The notes: generated from the sequence alone by a model not told the origin. A stretch of 64,000 bases of DNA from Lolliginicoccus suaedae (GCF_008312885.1 NZ_VSSO01000003.1:434001-498000); one strand, 5' to 3'. Counted from the stretch's first letter, positions 45,320-54,380 are shown. Numbers and translations: made by a program.

Positions 45320-45682
45320 ATGACCGCAATCCTGGGCAAAACCAAGCCCGACACCAGCACCCAAGACGACTCCTCCACGCTCACTGACAAGGTGAAGCAG
45401 GCAGGAACCGTCGCCACCAGCGCACCCGTGCAGCTATCCCTGCTCGCCGCGCGCCAGCTCCGCAAGTCCAACAAGGACAACGCCGACAACGCGCCCAAGG
45501 CCACGAAGGCCAGCAAGCCACGCCGGTCCCGCAAGGTCCGCGCCGCGCAGATCCTGATCGGCACGGCGGGCGCGCTCGGCCTCGCCGGGCTCGCCGCCTA
45601 CATGGCCAAGCACTGGGACGAGCTCGCCGACGGCGGGATCGAGATGCCGAACATCTCCCTCGGCTACGACTCCCAGACCTAG
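45320..45682 (+). CDS. Small single-pass membrane protein, unknown function
   Basis: A 120-residue protein: a polar, Lys- and Asp-rich N-terminal half (STLTDKVKQAGTVATSAPVQ, then KSNKDNADNAPKATKASKPR), a basic stop-transfer RRSRKVRAAQ, then one membrane helix (ILIGTAGALGLAGLAAYMA). The short C-terminal tail is GIEMPNISLGYDSQT. The charge pattern predicts a cytoplasmic N-terminus. No family was recognised. Confidence 0.7.
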   Translation: MTAILGKTKPDTSTQDDSSTLTDKVKQAGTVATSAPVQLSLLAARQLRKSNKDNADNAPKATKASKPRRSRKVRAAQILIGTAGALGLAGLAAYMAKHWDELADGGIEMPNISLGYDSQT

Positions 45683-45691
45683 TCACCTGCT

Positions 45692-45736
45692 AGACACGAG
45701 TGGCCCCCATCCTCGCGGTGGGGGCCACTTGTGTCT
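45692..45736 (+). terminator. Strong intrinsic-terminator-like hairpin
   Basis: Arms AGACACGAGTGGCCCCCA and TGGGGGCCACTTGTGTCT form an 18-bp stem with one mismatch and a 9-nt loop, 10 nt after the stop of the 120-residue gene. No U-run. Confidence 0.75.
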
Positions 45737-45828
45737 CGGGGTGGTCGGGGGCTATCCGCGGCGGAGTGGCGGGCCAGCCGCGGCGGGGCGTCCGCGGCTG
45801 GCTGCGGCCTGGCTTCCGGAAGAGTGAG

Positions 45829-45866
45829 GTTTTGCACCCTGTTTCGGCGGACGGAGGGTGCAGAAC
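45829..45866. repeat. Intergenic palindrome between convergent genes
   Basis: 12-nt arms (GTTTTGCACCCT/AGGGTGCAGAAC, one mismatch) around a 14-nt loop, in the gap between the 120-residue gene and the gene ending at 45917. Similar in design to the palindromes at 21945, 27203 and 35801. Confidence 0.6.
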
Positions 45867-45916
45867 GTCACACAACCGCAGCTCGGTGGCGGCACCGCTC
45901 GCCGGGGCCGCGCTAG

Positions 45917-46510
45917 CTACAGCTCGGCGGCGTCGATCATCGGCCCGAGATCCACATCGCGCGCCGCCATGATGTGCGGCTTCTGGATCTCCTGCCGGAT
46001 ATACCGCGCCACGAAGCGCTGCACCTCCGCCTCCATGCCAGAGACAAGCTGGAGCACGCTCGAAGCCACGCCCTCGGCGCGCAGCGCGACCGTCACATCC
46101 GATCGCGATGGCGGATCGATCTCGACCACCACCCGCAACGGCGATGCGGCATGAGCGGTCAATCGCAGGTCAGCCTGCACATCCGCCCGGAAGCGATGAA
46201 CCGTTCCGGTCAGGCGCACCACGAACCGCAGGTCCACGGGGATACTCAGCACGAAGCGCAACGGCTCGGTATCCGAGACCCGCTCCACCTCCGGATCGCG
46301 CACTACTCCATGCGCCGTGACCTTCGCGATCCGCCCCGGGCCAGCGCCGATAGGGCCGAACTCGATCGGCGCCCCAGTGATGCTCGACACCGCCTCGAGG
46401 ATCCGCTCCCGCGAGATCGCCCGCTGGAAGAACGCCAGCGCGAACTCCTCGTAGGACATGTACCCGGAACCCTGCGCACCACCCTGTGCACCCGCTTCAC
46501 CAGCCATCAT
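45917..46510 (-). CDS. Conserved-looking cytoplasmic protein, unknown function
   Basis: A 197-residue protein. After a Gly-rich start (MMAGEAGAQGGAQGSG) it has YMSYEEFALAFFQRAISRER, then a largely beta-strand middle with repeated LRFVLSIPVDLRFVV and RADVQADLRLTAHA segments, and a helical end (VQRFVARYIRQEIQKPHIMA). The pattern resembles a lipid-binding beta domain. Mycobacteriales have similar proteins of unknown role, from memory; I cannot name a family. Start at the first of two adjacent ATGs. Confidence 0.65.
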   Translation of the reverse strand: MMAGEAGAQGGAQGSGYMSYEEFALAFFQRAISRERILEAVSSITGAPIEFGPIGAGPGRIAKVTAHGVVRDPEVERVSDTEPLRFVLSIPVDLRFVVRLTGTVHRFRADVQADLRLTAHAASPLRVVVEIDPPSRSDVTVALRAEGVASSVLQLVSGMEAEVQRFVARYIRQEIQKPHIMAARDVDLGPMIDAAEL

Positions 46511-46637
46511 CCAAACCTAGCGCGAACCGCGACGCGCTGCCCCGGAATGCAGGTGAACACGGACGCCTCCTGGATCACACCGCCTGCGCGACAGCGATCT
46601 GGGTCACTGCAGGGCCGAAGCCCGCCTACATTACCCC

Positions 46638-46656
46638 CGTAACACTGGGAGTTACG
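46638..46656. promoter_or_regulatory. Operator-like inverted repeat upstream of the hydrolase
   Basis: CGTAAC-ACTGGGA-GTTACG, 42 bp before the hydrolase start. The symmetry suits a dimeric repressor or activator; no regulator of known DNA-binding type lies beside it. Confidence 0.45.
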
Positions 46657-46697
46657 CCTTCATCAGTGAGAGGACTTTCCACTACCGAGGAGGAATC

Positions 46698-47552
46698 ATG
46701 CGCATCGCTGAGGTCAATGGGGTCGAGCTCGAGTACGAGGTTTCAGGGGTGAAGGATGGCGAGCCACTGTTGCTCATCAGCCCGGTGCTGGCCGACGGGT
46801 TCAGGCCCTTGCTGGACATCCCCTCGCTTTCGTCGCGCTACACGATGATCAACTATCACCGCCGGGGCTGGGCTGGCAGTACTCACACTGGAGAGCCGGT
46901 CACGATTGCCGAGCATGCTGACGATGCCCGCGAATTGCTGGCACAGCTTGGTATCCCTGCCGCCCACGTCGCGGGCCATTCGAGCGGGGCCGCTGTGGCC
47001 GTTGAGCTCGCGCTTCGCGCGCCCGACAAGGTTCGCTCGGTGACACTGCTGGAGCTGTCACTGCTGTCACTGCCCTGTGGGCAGGAGTTCCTGCAGGGCG
47101 CGGGGCCGGTGCTGCAGAGCTACGCCCGCGGCGATTCGGCTGGCGCGTTCGCGGCGTTCATGAGCACCGTCAGTGGCCTGGACTGGGCCGAGTGCCATGC
47201 TCTCCTGGCCGAACGCATTCCCGGCGTCGTCGAGCAATCGGTGCAGGACGCGGACACCTTCTTCGGAATCGAGCTACCGTCGCTGGCCGAATGGTCACTG
47301 AGCGCCGAGCGCGCCGCACAGCTGTCGCAACCGGTTCTCTCCGTCCTGGGCAGCGACACGCTGCCGTTGTGGGTCGAGGTCGCCGGGTTCTTGCGCGAGA
47401 ACGTGCACGACATTCAGGAAGCACGCATTTCCGGCGCAGGGCACCTGCTACAGATCCAACAACCCGAGCAGGTTGCCCACGCTCTGTCCAGGTTCCTCGC
47501 CGAGCATCCGATTCAGTCGAGGGAACGGATACTCCACACCACCACGAGCTGA
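46698..47552 (+). CDS. Alpha/beta hydrolase
   Basis: A 284-residue hydrolase with nucleophile elbow AAHVAGHSSGAAVAVELAL and a general-base His in RISGAGHLLQIQQP. The acid lies in VLSVLGSDTLPL. ATG at 46698 has an excellent GAGGAGG site. The last 40 bp overlap the end of the TPR-protein gene on the other strand, so the two mRNAs are complementary there. Confidence 0.9.
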   Translation: MRIAEVNGVELEYEVSGVKDGEPLLLISPVLADGFRPLLDIPSLSSRYTMINYHRRGWAGSTHTGEPVTIAEHADDARELLAQLGIPAAHVAGHSSGAAVAVELALRAPDKVRSVTLLELSLLSLPCGQEFLQGAGPVLQSYARGDSAGAFAAFMSTVSGLDWAECHALLAERIPGVVEQSVQDADTFFGIELPSLAEWSLSAERAAQLSQPVLSVLGSDTLPLWVEVAGFLRENVHDIQEARISGAGHLLQIQQPEQVAHALSRFLAEHPIQSRERILHTTTS

Positions 47553-49510
47553 GGGTCCGGGCAGTAGGAGCAGTATGTGCCAGTGCGGATCGCGTGGTTG
47601 AGATGCGCGCCGAGCGCTTGATGATGGTCGGCGACGTGGGCGATCGCCGACCTGATGGACCGCGTGACGCGGACACGGGCACGCTCGGACAAGGAACCCG
47701 ATCGTCGTTGGCGGCCGCCGATTCCGAAAGCCCGAGATAGTTCGCGAACCAGGAAATCGCGCTCGGCTTCCGCTTGTGCTTGACGCTGCGGATCCCCCGT
47801 CATGCTCGCTTCATCGATGTCGCTGTCGATCTCCGCGAGGCGGCGCCGGTAGGCAGTGCGTGCTTCGTCATCGAGGGTCTTCCCAGCATCCCCGATCTCC
47901 CCGGAGTTGCTGAGATCGAGGGCGTGGAACTCCCTGCCCGGTTCGCCCAGGAGCCGAGCCAGGTAAGCAAGCCCGTGGAGAGCCTTGACCCGAATCGTTC
48001 TCTCCTCGAAGGTGACCGACCAGTACTCGCCTTCCCTCGCGAGCGAGGCATGGACCAATGGCTTGCCCCGCCCGCTCGGCGGGCTCTCGAACGCGCGCTG
48101 CTCATATAGCCTGCGGGAATTGTCGAGATCGCGCTGGCTCTGTACCAGGTTGCCAGCCGCTCGATGCGCGTCGGCGAGTCCCCGATACGCCAGTGAAGCC
48201 TCATAGGGAGCGCCGATGTCCTGCCAGCTGTCGGCGGCCTCGGCGAAGCGGGCCAGCGCGCCTGCCAGGTCTCGATCAGCTAGCCGCACCTGGGCGTCCG
48301 CGTAGGCGGCGATCGCGGCCAGCGCTTTGCTCCGGAACGTGCTGCTGATGATGCCTAGCTCGGCGGCGGCGGCCCTAGCAGCGGCGGTGTCGCCATTCGC
48401 AAGCTCGACCTGAACCTCGACCTCGAGCAACGGAACGCGTTCGAGCGCACTGTGCGGTGGTCGCTCCTTCGACGGAACGCGGCGCGGATGCGCGAGGCCA
48501 TCCCGGATGGTCGCCGAGGCCGCGGTCACAGCGCCCCGAGCAAGCTGGACGAGCGCGAGCCCGGAAGCGGCATCCCAGCCGACGCTGTCTGCCTCAGCGA
48601 ACGCGTCCTGAGCACCAGCGATATCGCCACGGCGCAGGCGGATCTGGCCAAGCTCCACCAGTGGCCAGCCAAGTTCTCGCCGCAATACTGGTCTCAGCTC
48701 CTCGCACGCAGCGAGAACCTCCGCTTCAGCCTGCTCGTACCCGCCCCGCAGCCGCAGGATCTCGGCACGATGAACACGGCACCGCCCGTGCAGGCTGCCA
48801 ACCGCATCGGTAGCGCACCAGCGTTCCATCGCCGCTGTCCACTGCTCGGCGAGATCGTACTGCGCCAGCCCCTGCAGCACGCACACAAGCTCGCAGTACA
48901 CGACACCCGTTGCGAGGGGATCAAGCTCCCCGCTGAGCACTGCGACACCGACCTCGTCGAGCAACCCGAGGCCGCCCTCTACCTCGCCGGTCAGGATCAT
49001 CACGCGGCTCTGGACGATTCGCCCGATAGCTGCCGCAGCCACGTCGGACTCGTCGCCGATCGCCACCGCTCGATCCGCCGCCCCGCGCGCCGCGTCGATA
49101 TCGCCTGCCATCAGCCGCTCGTAGGACCGAACGACCGCGCACCAGGCATGCGCTGCCGAATCCGGGACTGCGGCGAGGAGCTGCTCCGACTTGCGCAGCC
49201 ACGCGCGCACTGGGGCCATCATGGCTGTGTCGAAGAGTAGGTGCATGGCGACCCGCGCAGCCGCTCCACCGGCACCAACCGTGTCTCCCGCCGCGCTGCA
49301 CAGCCGATAAATGCGCTCCCACACTGCAATTGTCGTGTCGAGCTGTCCCGCCGCCTGCGCGACATCAGCGAAAAGCACCAGATCGGGCGGCGAGAGACAA
49401 CCGGACTCGTCCGCGATGGAGAAGAGATCGAATGCACGCGCCCAGTCACCGCCCGAGGCGGCGATGCGCGCCTCGACAACCGCGTTCCGCGCATCCGTGG
49501 TCGCTGGCAT
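47513..49510 (-). CDS. TPR-type regulatory protein with actinobacterial C-terminal domain
   Basis: A 665-residue protein made mostly of TPR-like helical pairs from residue 1 to about 490 (ALFADVAQAAGQLDTTIAVWERIYRL, WPLVELGQIRLRRGDIAGAQDAF). A C-terminal domain (about 500-655) follows: KALHGLAYLARLLGEPGREFHALDL, DDEARTAYRRRLAEIDSDIDEA, SRAFGIGG, then VTRSIRSAIAHVADHHQALGAHLNHAIRTGTYCSYCPDP. That domain is also found on actinobacterial AAA-type regulators and adenylate-cyclase-like proteins. No NTPase or HTH domain was seen here. ATG at 49510 follows GGGGAGG. Confidence 0.75.
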   Translation of the reverse strand: MPATTDARNAVVEARIAASGGDWARAFDLFSIADESGCLSPPDLVLFADVAQAAGQLDTTIAVWERIYRLCSAAGDTVGAGGAAARVAMHLLFDTAMMAPVRAWLRKSEQLLAAVPDSAAHAWCAVVRSYERLMAGDIDAARGAADRAVAIGDESDVAAAAIGRIVQSRVMILTGEVEGGLGLLDEVGVAVLSGELDPLATGVVYCELVCVLQGLAQYDLAEQWTAAMERWCATDAVGSLHGRCRVHRAEILRLRGGYEQAEAEVLAACEELRPVLRRELGWPLVELGQIRLRRGDIAGAQDAFAEADSVGWDAASGLALVQLARGAVTAASATIRDGLAHPRRVPSKERPPHSALERVPLLEVEVQVELANGDTAAARAAAAELGIISSTFRSKALAAIAAYADAQVRLADRDLAGALARFAEAADSWQDIGAPYEASLAYRGLADAHRAAGNLVQSQRDLDNSRRLYEQRAFESPPSGRGKPLVHASLAREGEYWSVTFEERTIRVKALHGLAYLARLLGEPGREFHALDLSNSGEIGDAGKTLDDEARTAYRRRLAEIDSDIDEASMTGDPQRQAQAEAERDFLVRELSRAFGIGGRQRRSGSLSERARVRVTRSIRSAIAHVADHHQALGAHLNHAIRTGTYCSYCPDPQLVVVWSIRSLD

Positions 49511-49683
49511 CCGAACGCCTCCCCGATCGTCGAGGCTCGATGTACTCCAATTGTAGGGGAGCACGGATGGCATGCGCGTCGAGATTGAACCGCAGTTGGC
49601 ATGAGGCGCGCCCGAGTGGCGCCCCCAAAGAAACAAGCCACCTCACCGAATCGATGAAGTGGCTCGAATATTAGGTTGTGAAG

Positions 49684-49756
49684 TGGAGCTAAGGGGACTC
49701 GAACCCCTGACCCCCACACTGCCAGTGTGGTGCGCTACCAGCTGCGCCATAGCCCC
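49684..49756 (-). tRNA. tRNA-Ala (GGC)
   Basis: The reverse strand folds as a cloverleaf. Acceptor GGGGCTA pairs with TAGCTCC (one G-T pair), the D-arm is GCGCAGCTGGTAGCGC, and the anticodon arm is CCACA-CTGGCAG-TGTGG with anticodon GGC. The T-arm AGGGG-TTCGAGT-CCCCT completes the fold. CCA is not encoded. 73 nt. Confidence 0.97.
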
Positions 49757-49863
49757 GTGCGGTCTGTGATGTGCAGTTCCGCTGCCTGATCGAAGTTACA
49801 CCACGGCCGGATTGTTCGCCAAATCGCAGGGCGGGTCGCTCGGAGGTGGCGCCCGCGCCCCGC

Positions 49864-50631
49864 CTACTCCGCAGCAGCCTCCGCGTCCGCGACGAGGTTG
49901 TCGAGCCAGTGCCGGTTGAGGAAGTCGATGGTGGTGTCGTCGTGGACGACGGTGGGGGTGCCTTCGCCGCCGGCGTCGATCATGGCCTGGCGGTTGGTGT
50001 CGACGTTGCCGCGGATGGTGTCGAGGTGCTCGCCGCTGGTGATGCAGTCGATCGTGGCTGGGTCGGCGCCGTTGTCGCGCGCGAGCTGAGCGAGCTCGTC
50101 GTCGGTGAGTGTGCTGCCGTTCTCGGGCCGGTTGTCGTAGAGGGCCGCGTGGTAGGCACTGTAGGCGGCGGCAGTGCTGTGCTGGGCGACGCAGGTTGCG
50201 GCCGCGGCGGCGCGGGTGGAGTAGGTGCCGTCGCTGGAGACGGTGTCGAGGAAGTTGAGGGGCCGGTACTCGATGGTGACGTTGCCGTCGTCGATGTGGC
50301 GGGCGATGTGGTCGCCGTAGAGGTGGGCGAAGTCGCGGCAGCCGGGGCACATGTAGTCCTCGAAGAGCTGGAGCTGCACGGGCGCTGCGGGGTCGCCGAG
50401 TCGTACGCTGCCGTCCTCGGTGATGGCTACCGCAGCGTCGCGAACAGGTCCGTAGCCCTCATCGACGGGGGTGCTGGTGCGCTGCAGCCAGAGGATCATG
50501 CCGATGACGCCAGCGGTGGCGAGGATGACCGCGAGGATCGCGAGGATGTAGGTGGCGCGGTTTGAGGGCTTCTCCGGCGTGTAGCTCGCAGTACGGGGTG
50601 ATCGGTTGTGGCGTGATCGTCGGGAGCTCAC
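49864..50631 (-). CDS. DsbA-like thiol oxidoreductase, membrane-anchored
   Basis: A 255-residue protein: cytoplasmic start, one N-terminal membrane helix (ILAILAVILATAGVIGMILW), then a DsbA/thioredoxin fold outside the membrane. The active site is in LFEDYMCPGCRDFAHLYG (CPGC), followed by helices, ATCVAQHSTA and a cis-Pro in EGTPTVVH. It probably forms or reduces disulfides in exported proteins. GTG at 50631 follows AAAGGA. Confidence 0.9.
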   Translation of the reverse strand: MSSRRSRHNRSPRTASYTPEKPSNRATYILAILAVILATAGVIGMILWLQRTSTPVDEGYGPVRDAAVAITEDGSVRLGDPAAPVQLQLFEDYMCPGCRDFAHLYGDHIARHIDDGNVTIEYRPLNFLDTVSSDGTYSTRAAAAATCVAQHSTAAAYSAYHAALYDNRPENGSTLTDDELAQLARDNGADPATIDCITSGEHLDTIRGNVDTNRQAMIDAGGEGTPTVVHDDTTIDFLNRHWLDNLVADAEAAAE

Positions 50632-50888
50632 GGGTGTCCTTTCGCGGTGGTGGCGCGGCGCGTCGACGCTACAGTGCCCGAGTTCGGAGCTGGTTGGCAA
50701 CCTCGCTAGGCCCGGGGTGCAGGGACGGCACCGCGAAGCAGCAGATCCGCGGACTGCTGGCCACGCCCCCGCGTGAGATCTGCTGGCTATTGTCACGCGA
50801 CACGCCGCGACACACCTCTCCGGACGATGACATCAACCAGCAGATTCTCGGATCAATAACCGCCCGGCGCGAGCACTAGCCGTTGCCG
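50632..50888. other. 257-bp gap with three GCAGAT-type repeats
   Basis: Contains GCAGCAGATC (50738-50747), its near-inverted copy GATCTGCTGG (50777-50786) and a third copy CCAGCAGATT (50837-50846). No gene is visible. The repeats may be regulatory for the DsbA-like gene upstream region or part of the transporter's transcript end. Confidence 0.4.
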
Positions 50889-52094
50889 CTAGACGAGCAG
50901 GCCGACGATGGTGGCGCTGATGAAGCTGACGAGGGTGGCGCCGTAGACGAGGCGCAGGCCGAACCGGGCGATGGTGTCGCCCTGGGCGCTGGCGAGGCTC
51001 TTGACCGATCCGGCGATGATGCCGATGGAGGCGAAGTTGGCGAAGGAGACGAGGAATACCGCGACGATGGCGTAGGTGCGATCGCTCAGCTCATAGTCGC
51101 CCGCAGCGATCTGCGTCATGGCGACGAACTCGTTGGTGACGAGCTTGGTGGCCATGAGGCTGCCGGCGTCGACTGCCTCGTTCAGGGGCACTCCGGCGAG
51201 CACGGCGAGCGGGGAGAAGACGTAGCCGAGCACGTCCTGGAACGTCACGCCGAAGACGCCCGTGAAGGCACCGTTGACGAGCGCGATGAGGGCGACGAAG
51301 CCGATGAGCATGGCGGCGACGGTGACGGCGACGCGGAAGCCGTCCCAGATGTACTCGGTGAGCGTCTCGAAGAAGGTGCGGCGCTCCACATCGGGCCAGA
51401 TGGCGACGTCCTCCTCGGGAGGCAGGTCGTAGGGGTTGATGAGGGAGACGACGATGAAGATGCCGAAGAAGTTCAGGGCGATGGCGGTGACGACGTACTG
51501 CGGGTCGAGCAGAACCATGTAGGAGCCCATGATGGAGGCGGAGACGGTGGACATGGCGGCCGCGGCGAGGGTGTAGAGGCGCCGCTCGCCGAGATGGGTG
51601 ATCTGGTGCTTGAGGGAGAGGAACACCTCGGCCTGGCCGAGCACCACGGAGGCGGAGGCACCATAGGACTCGAGCTTGCCGAGGCCGTTGACCTTGCCGA
51701 CGGCGAGGCCGAGGTAGCGGATGAAGACGGGCAGGATGCGGGACCATTCGAGGATGCCGATGAGCGCGGATATGAAGACGATCGGCATGAGCACGACCAT
51801 GAAGAACGACGGGGTGAGGCCGTTGGTGGCGTCGGGGTCGCCGGCGAGGCCTCCGAAGACGAAGCTCGTGCCTTCGAAGGCGTAGCCGAGGAGCGCGGAG
51901 AAGGCAGTGGAGATGCCGTCGATGATGGCTTGGCCGACGTTGGTGCGGATCAGGAACAGTCCGAGGAGCACCTGGATGACGAGCATGATGCCGACGTACT
52001 TGAGCCGGGTCAGTGCGAGGCGGCGGTCATAGCTCGCGGCCCAGGCCAGTGCGAGGAACACGATGAGCCCGATGATGCCGATGACGTAGTGCAC
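50889..52094 (-). CDS. Concentrative nucleoside transporter (CNT/NupC family)
   Basis: A 401-residue importer with about 9-10 membrane segments. Family blocks are FFMVVLMPIVFISALIGILEW, LESYGASASVVLGQAEVFLSLK, STVSASIMGSYMVLLDP, NEFVAM and FANFASIGIIAGSVKSLA, matching the ligand-binding SFANFSSIGI motif. It takes up nucleosides with H+ or Na+. GTG at 52094 has AGGACC just upstream; the longer frame is unrelated. Confidence 0.95.
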   Translation of the reverse strand: MHYVIGIIGLIVFLALAWAASYDRRLALTRLKYVGIMLVIQVLLGLFLIRTNVGQAIIDGISTAFSALLGYAFEGTSFVFGGLAGDPDATNGLTPSFFMVVLMPIVFISALIGILEWSRILPVFIRYLGLAVGKVNGLGKLESYGASASVVLGQAEVFLSLKHQITHLGERRLYTLAAAAMSTVSASIMGSYMVLLDPQYVVTAIALNFFGIFIVVSLINPYDLPPEEDVAIWPDVERRTFFETLTEYIWDGFRVAVTVAAMLIGFVALIALVNGAFTGVFGVTFQDVLGYVFSPLAVLAGVPLNEAVDAGSLMATKLVTNEFVAMTQIAAGDYELSDRTYAIVAVFLVSFANFASIGIIAGSVKSLASAQGDTIARFGLRLVYGATLVSFISATIVGLLV

Positions 52095-52272
52095 GGTCCT
52101 GCCCCTTCCGTGGTGCCCGCTCCCCCGCTGGCAGTGGTTGCGCGGCGAATGATTCACCTTCGCCCGCGGTGGGCAGCGCCGCAACCGGAAGGGCGGGAAA
52201 TGTGATGAGAACGGGCCCGGGGCGGAACCTCTGGGGCCAGGCACAAGTGGCCGGGAACGGTCCCCCGGAACA

Positions 52273-52311
52273 GGAAGAAGGCCAGAGGCTTGGTGCCTCT
52301 GGCCTTCTTCC
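52273..52311 (-). terminator. Terminator of ssrA
   Basis: A perfect 17-bp stem (GGAAGAAGGCCAGAGGC and its complement) with a 5-nt loop, 8 nt past the mature tmRNA 3' end in the direction of transcription. The 3' arm ends CTTCTTCC. Confidence 0.85.
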
Positions 52312-52318
52312 GTACCTG

Positions 52319-52683
52319 TGGAGCTGCCGGGAATTGAACCCGGGTCCTGTGCCATTTTGCTGGGGCTTCTCCGTGCGCAGTCCGCTATGCCTCTACTCGG
52401 ATCTCACAATCTCGCGGACAAGTCGTGATGACGATCCCAGTCACTGTTTGATGTCCCCTACAACCCCGTGACCGGGCTGTAAGGTTTGTCCCTCTTGCGA
52501 CGCCAGGGTCCGGGCCGAGGGCGCTCCCGGTCTGACGGACTTGCTATCGCTTAGGCAGCGAGAGCGAAGTCGCGCTGAGTGTTCTCGGCGCTTATAGGTT
52601 TGCAGCGACGCTTACGGTGGTCTCCTGCCTGCACCGGCACGCTTCCCCCAGCGCTACGTACACAGTCGAAACCGATCAGCCCC
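52319..52683 (-). ncRNA. ssrA: Transfer-messenger RNA (tmRNA)
   Basis: Rescues stalled ribosomes together with SmpB. The 5' end GGGGCTGATCGG and 3' CAGCTCC form the tRNA-Ala-like acceptor stem, with TTCAATTCCCGG in the T-arm. The tag reading frame gives AENTQRDFALAA followed by TAA, ending with the conserved ALAA degradation signal; the resume codon is GCC. CCA is not encoded. 365 nt. Confidence 0.95.
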
Positions 52684-52708
52684 GTAGTCCCTGGGATCAG
52701 GTTCCCCC

Positions 52709-52737
52709 AGTGTAACGACAAGCGCGGGCAGTGTCAT
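52709..52737 (-). promoter_or_regulatory. ssrA promoter
   Basis: On the minus strand ATGACA (52732-52737) and TACACT (52709-52714) are 17 bp apart, 25 nt before the mature 5' end. They match sigma-70-type elements well. Confidence 0.65.
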
Positions 52738-52769
52738 CCACGTTCTCGCGCAGGGGTGAGCCGAAACAC

Positions 52770-53246
52770 CTATCCGCGCATGCCCTTGATGCGTCGTCCC
52801 AGCTCACGGGTGGCTTCCCGCTCCGCGGTGCGCCGCGCCATGTCCTGCCGCTTGTCATGCAGTTGCTTGCCGCGGGCCAGGGCAAGCTCCACTTTCACGC
52901 GCCCGTCGACGAAATACATCGATAGCGGCACGAGAGTCAGGTTGCCCTCGCGGGTCTTGCCCACCAGATGCTCGATCTCACGCTTGTGCAGCAGCAGCTT
53001 GCGGGTGCGGCGCGGCTCATGGTTGGTCCAGGTGCCCCGGTTGTACTCGGGGATGTGCAGCCCGCGAAGCCACACCTCGCCATCATCGACGGTGGCGAAC
53101 GCATCCACGAGTGACGCCTTGCCCTCACGGAGAGCCTTCACCTCGGTGCCCAGGAGGGCCACTCCAGCCTCATAGACATCGAGGATGGAGTAGTTGTGGC
53201 GGGCCTTCTTGTTGGTCGCGATGACCTTGCGGCCCTTCTCCTTCAC
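52770..53246 (-). CDS. smpB: SsrA-binding protein
   Basis: Delivers tmRNA to stalled ribosomes. The 158-residue protein has [59 protein letters not shown], and the tail [21 protein letters not shown] typical of SmpB. It lies directly upstream of ssrA. FtsX, usually the next gene upstream, is displaced by the WXG cassette. Confidence 0.97.
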   Translation of the reverse strand: MKEKGRKVIATNKKARHNYSILDVYEAGVALLGTEVKALREGKASLVDAFATVDDGEVWLRGLHIPEYNRGTWTNHEPRRTRKLLLHKREIEHLVGKTREGNLTLVPLSMYFVDGRVKVELALARGKQLHDKRQDMARRTAEREATRELGRRIKGMRG

Positions 53247-53449
53247 CTCATGGTCCCTTCATGATCGTTCTCGCGCATGCCCGCCCCGCGATCGGGCAGG
53301 CCCTGCCTAGCCCTTCAACGATACGGGTCCGCGCAAGTCGATTGCTGCCAACCCGGATTCGCCAGAGAACCCGGGGAGCCGCTGCGCCGGAACTAGAGTG
53401 AGCGGTGAAGGCATGACCTGCCACGAGGGGATCGACCGGGGGAGGACCC

Positions 53450-53875
53450 GTGCCAGTAGTGATTCTCGACGACGTGGAGGCCGCTCCTCCTGAGCTCGCG
53501 GCACAGATCCCCGCTCGCGCAGAGCTGCTGAAAGTCCTGCCCGGGCCCGACAGGCCGGACTACTGCCTGGCATTGCTGGAGAATCGCACGATCTTCCGCC
53601 CGCCCGAGGGATTCGATGCCTCCACGATCGAGCCCGAGTTCCTGCGCCACGACGATGACGGCACCCCCGTGATCCTGGTGTACGCCGTGGTCATGTGCTC
53701 CCGCTTCGCCGGGCAACAGATAGCACCCGATATGAAGGACCTCTGGGTGAACCTCGCATTCATCACCGACAACTCGCTGCTGCGCGACGACCGCCTCGAC
53801 TTTGCCAAGATCGCTCCGGTCGGCGTGGTTCGCATCAATCTCGACCCGACGACAGAATCGTTCCGGCGCCGCTGA
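53450..53875 (+). CDS. Unknown protein at the head of the WXG cassette
   Basis: A 141-residue protein starting at GTG 53450, preceded by GGGGGAGGACC. It reads MPVVILDDVEAAPPELAAQI. A compact alpha/beta sequence follows (RPDYCLALLENRTIFRPP, VILVYAVVMCSRFAGQQIAP, WVNLAFITDNSLLRDDRLDF). No signal or membrane segment. It could be a chaperone, an immunity protein or a regulator for the toxin cassette; none is supported by motif. 203 bp from the divergent smpB. Confidence 0.65.
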   Translation: MPVVILDDVEAAPPELAAQIPARAELLKVLPGPDRPDYCLALLENRTIFRPPEGFDASTIEPEFLRHDDDGTPVILVYAVVMCSRFAGQQIAPDMKDLWVNLAFITDNSLLRDDRLDFAKIAPVGVVRINLDPTTESFRRR

Positions 53876-53975
53876 CCACCCAGTGGCGTGCCTCACACTT
53901 TCGGACCAGCCGGAACCGGTATCAGATTGCGTGCGTCCTATTCCTCCGAAGCCAGCAGTAGGCAAGGGGGAAGCC

Positions 53976-54380
53976 ATGGCAGCGCCAACTGGTCGCGAAG
54001 CGCTACGGGCGCGCAGCGCAGCATTGCAGGACACCATTGATGCGATGTCTGTGGAGCTTGCGGAAAGCTCCTAGCGGTTGCGCGCGGCCCAGCAGCTCGT
54101 GGCCGAGATTCGGGTGGAGCAACGCTCCGAGGACGAACTGGTGACCGTGGTTGTTGATGCCGTAGGCGCCATCATCGACGTGCGCATCGCGTCGTGGGCG
54201 CTCAGCAGGGCAAACACCACTACGCTTGGCTCCGCGATCACACGGACCGCCAAGTCCGCAGCCGCGCGGGCACGCGAGCAGGCCAACGAGATCCTTCACG
54301 GTGCAGCCCCGCAGAACGTGCCCATGAACCTGTCCGACCTCGTGCCTGGCACTCCGAACTTCAGCGACGTGCTCCGGTGA
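53976..54380 (+). pseudogene. YbaB/EbfC-like gene with internal amber stop
   Basis: From ATG 53976 (GGGGGAAG upstream) the frame gives MAAPTGREALRARSAALQDT and ends at TAG 54072-54074. The same frame continues, from the TTG at 54078, with 100 residues (RAAQQLVAEIRVEQRSEDEL, VTVVVDAVGAIIDVRIASW), ending at 54380. This is the organisation of the YbaB/EbfC-like proteins found beside WXG100 genes. One nonsense mutation, a sequencing error, stop-codon read-through or reinitiation at TTG would each explain it. Confidence 0.7.
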
